Origin: Candidatus Symbiothrix sp.
Lineage (GTDB): Bacteria > Bacteroidota > Bacteroidia > Bacteroidales > Azobacteroidaceae
Assembly (NCBI GenBank): GCA_031270525.1
Contig: JAISXN010000120.1
Span: 1 to 8,240 of the forward strand
Direction: 5' to 3'
DNA: 8,240 nt
The notes under the pieces are model-generated. The model searched no databases. It saw only the letters and a list, made by a program, of their open reading frames with translations, and had not been told where the DNA came from. Shown one piece after another: positions 6,244-8,240 of the stretch (positions within the stretch are counted from its first letter, which is position 1; each line of letters begins with the position of its first letter). Position numbers and translations under genes: made by a program.

Positions 6244-6918
6244 ATGGCAAGATTTAACAAAATAAAAACAATAAGCGTGATGCTGAAGACCGGCATGGTC
6301 CCCGTTTTCTATCACAAAGATATTGAAGTCGCAAAAAATGTTGTAAAGGCCTGTTATGCAGGCGGAGTAAGGGCATTTGAATTTACCAATCGCGGTGAAT
6401 TTGCCCATGAAGTATTCGGCGAATTAAATAAATTCGTTGCGAAAGAATGTCCCGAAATGATTTTGGGTGTCGGTTCGATTGTCGATGCGCCTACTGCATC
6501 TTTGTACATTCAGTTGGGCGCCAATTTTGTAGTCGGCCCATTGTTTAATCCGGATGTAGCCAAAGTTTGCAACCGGCGGTTGATACCTTATACACCCGGA
6601 TGCGGTTCGGTTTCCGAAATCGGTTTTGCGCAGGAAGCAGGTTGCGATTTGTGCAAAGTTTTTCCGGGCGACGTATTAGGTCCGAATTTCGTAAAAGGCT
6701 TGAAAGCGCCGGCGCCCTGGTCGCTTTTGATGGTCACCGGAGGCGTAAAACCTGAAGAAGCCAACCTGAAAGCTTGGTTCGATGCGGGAGTTTCCTGTGT
6801 AGGAATGGGTTCCAACCTTTTCCCGAAAGATGTAATCGAAGCGAAAGATTGGGATAAAATCTCCGCGCTTTGCAAAAATGCTTTGGATATTATTAATCCT
6901 TTGATAAATCACAAATAA
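6244..6918 (+). CDS. eda: KDPG aldolase (2-dehydro-3-deoxyphosphogluconate / 4-hydroxy-2-oxoglutarate aldolase)
   Basis: This class I aldolase cleaves KDPG to pyruvate and glyceraldehyde-3-phosphate. The 224-residue TIM-barrel protein is near the usual length of 205-225. The Schiff-base lysine is Lys138 in [10 protein letters not shown]. The general acid/base glutamate is Glu46 in AFEFTNRG, with Arg50 as substrate-binding arginine. TPGCGSVSE (117-125) and the phosphate-binding loops MVTGGV (163-168) and GMGSNLFP (187-194) are present. It lies 51 nt after kdgK and 12 nt before the transporter gene, with no promoter box seen in either gap, so one kdgK-eda-transporter operon is likely. The ATG at 6244 follows AAAATCAAAAATT, an A-rich initiation region without a Shine-Dalgarno sequence. 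Confidence 0.97.
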   Translation: MARFNKIKTISVMLKTGMVPVFYHKDIEVAKNVVKACYAGGVRAFEFTNRGEFAHEVFGELNKFVAKECPEMILGVGSIVDAPTASLYIQLGANFVVGPLFNPDVAKVCNRRLIPYTPGCGSVSEIGFAQEAGCDLCKVFPGDVLGPNFVKGLKAPAPWSLLMVTGGVKPEEANLKAWFDAGVSCVGMGSNLFPKDVIEAKDWDKISALCKNALDIINPLINHK

Positions 6919-6930
6919 CAAAATAAAATT

Positions 6931-8240
6931 ATGGGTACTATTGAAAAACAAACTGTAAAAATGACGAACTATCGTTGGGTCATCTGCTCAATGTTATTTT
7001 TTGCGACTTTGGTCAATTATTTAGACAGGCAAGTACTGTCGCTGACGTGGGAAGGCTTTATCGCACCCGAATTTCACTGGACAAACACAAATTACGGAGT
7101 GATAACCGGGTTATTTTCTCTGTTTTATGCAGTCAGTATGCTTTTTGCCGGTCGTTTTGTCGATTGGATGGACACGAAAAAAGGTTTCCTCTGGGCAATA
7201 GGTATTTGGTCTGTCGGTGCGATACTTCATGCATTTTGCGGCATTGCCACTTCGGGTATCACGGCCGGGAAATGGTTTGTAGGCTTTGAAGGAGCAAAGG
7301 AAATAATCGGTACGGTAAATAATGTAGGAATGGTAGTTACCGTAAGCGTAACGCTGTTTATATTTGCCCGTTTTGTACTTGCGCTTGGCGAGGCGGGCAA
7401 TTTTCCCGCAGCAATCAAGGCTACCGCCGAATATTTCCCGAAAAAAGACCGTGCATACGCAACATCCATTTTCAATGCAGGTTCAACGATCGGCGCACTG
7501 GCGGCGCCCCTTTGCATTCCTCTTTTGGCTCAACATTGGGGTTGGGAAATGTCATTCATAGTTATCGGTGCGATGGGATTTATCTGGATGGGATTTTGGA
7601 TTTTTATTTATAAAAAACCCGAAGTACATCCGAAAGTCAACAAACCGGAATTGGAATATATTCTTTCCGACAGTAAAGAAGAAACGACCAAAAAAGATGA
7701 AAAAACATCATTCTTACAATGCTTTAAATATCGCCAGACCTGGGCGTTTGCATTCGGAAAATTCATGACCGACGGCGTTTGGTGGTTCTATTTGTTTTGG
7801 GCGCCCGCCTATTTGTCGCAGGTTTACGGATTAAAACTAAACAATGCCGGCGATTCGCGCGGAATAATAGCGCTTGCCGTTTTGTATGCAATAGTTATGT
7901 TGTCGCTGTATGGCGGAAAAATACCGACAATAATTATTGAAAAAACCGGAAAAAATCCGTATGCGGCGCGTATGCAAGCCATGTTGATTTTTGCCTTTTT
8001 CCCGCTTTTGGTACTTTTGGCGCAACCGCTTGGTCATATTTCCTATTGGATTCCGGTTGTATTGATCGGTATTGCGGGTGCGGCGCATCAATCGTGGTCG
8101 GCTAATATTTTTTCGACAGTCGGGGATATGTTTCCCAAAAAAGCAATTGCTACGATTACCGGAATCGGCGGAATGGCCGGCGGTATCGGATCCTTGATTA
8201 TTCAATTCGGTGCGGGCTGGTTATTTGACTATTCAAAAGA
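6931..8240 (+). CDS. exuT: MFS hexuronate transporter, ExuT-like, 3'-truncated by window edge
   Basis: This inner-membrane major facilitator probably imports glucuronate or galacturonate with protons. The frame runs open from ATG 6931 to the window end (436 complete codons), and perhaps a few tens of residues are missing. The start of TM1 carries NYLDRQVLS (29-37), typical of the anion:cation symporter (ACS) branch that holds ExuT. Motif A reads GRFVDWMDTKKG (74-85), GEAGNFPAAIKATAEYFPKKDRA (153-175) is the strongest family signature, and MFPKKAIATITGIGGMAGGIG (400-420) is the matching C-half segment. A charged loop at 230-262 separates the two halves. Residues 101-145, between TM3 and the GEAGNFP motif, are about 30 residues longer than I recall for Escherichia coli ExuT. 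Substrate is inferred from the adjacent uxaC, kdgK and eda, and other sugar acids are possible. Confidence 0.93.
   Translation, partial: MGTIEKQTVKMTNYRWVICSMLFFATLVNYLDRQVLSLTWEGFIAPEFHWTNTNYGVITGLFSLFYAVSMLFAGRFVDWMDTKKGFLWAIGIWSVGAILHAFCGIATSGITAGKWFVGFEGAKEIIGTVNNVGMVVTVSVTLFIFARFVLALGEAGNFPAAIKATAEYFPKKDRAYATSIFNAGSTIGALAAPLCIPLLAQHWGWEMSFIVIGAMGFIWMGFWIFIYKKPEVHPKVNKPELEYILSDSKEETTKKDEKTSFLQCFKYRQTWAFAFGKFMTDGVWWFYLFWAPAYLSQVYGLKLNNAGDSRGIIALAVLYAIVMLSLYGGKIPTIIIEKTGKNPYAARMQAMLIFAFFPLLVLLAQPLGHISYWIPVVLIGIAGAAHQSWSANIFSTVGDMFPKKAIATITGIGGMAGGIGSLIIQFGAGWLFDYSK

Noticed and set aside
7227..7517. Open frame of 96 codons on the minus strand in the transporter region
   Set aside because: It is antisense to a continuous MFS frame that carries family signatures, and has no features of its own.

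Overview
The window looks like a chromosomal segment of a Bacteroidota bacterium, most likely order Bacteroidales. Three things suggest this. Promoters of the TAnnTTTG type precede uxaC, kdgK and the divergent MBL gene. Start codons are preceded by A-rich stretches with no Shine-Dalgarno sequence. The UxaC, Eda, KdgK and MBL proteins have the look of that phylum's versions. No phylogeny could be run, so the taxon is an inference.

Left part (1-2409, + strand): the 3' three quarters of ahcY (S-adenosylhomocysteine hydrolase), a 150-nt spacer built almost entirely from heptamer repeats, then a GT4-type glycosyltransferase. Converging on it with a 29-nt gap is a minus-strand metallo-beta-lactamase-fold hydrolase of the YycJ/WalJ type (2439-3242). 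Its upstream region holds a second inverted repeat made of heptamers of a different sequence.

Right part (3451-8240, + strand): a hexuronate catabolism cluster, uxaC - kdgK - eda - exuT-like MFS transporter (the last cut by the window end). The transporter would import glucuronate or galacturonate and UxaC would isomerise it to fructuronate or tagaturonate. The reductase and dehydratase steps (UxuB/UxaB, UxuA/UxaA), which make 2-keto-3-deoxygluconate (KDG), are not in the window. KdgK phosphorylates KDG to KDPG, and Eda splits KDPG to pyruvate and glyceraldehyde-3-phosphate. The cluster probably has two transcription units, uxaC and kdgK-eda-exuT, because each of uxaC and kdgK has its own promoter. 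The two promoters share a block of about 50 bp, identical at 45 of 50 aligned columns.

No mobile-element gene, CRISPR array, RNA gene or unknown protein family was found. The protein-coding content is ordinary. The unusual material is non-coding: two unrelated heptamer-repeat hairpins placed just upstream of start codons, a perfect-looking 30-bp tandem duplication, a duplicated promoter block that carries a second promoter box on the opposite strand in one copy, and an isolated 39-nt hairpin before the kdgK promoter.
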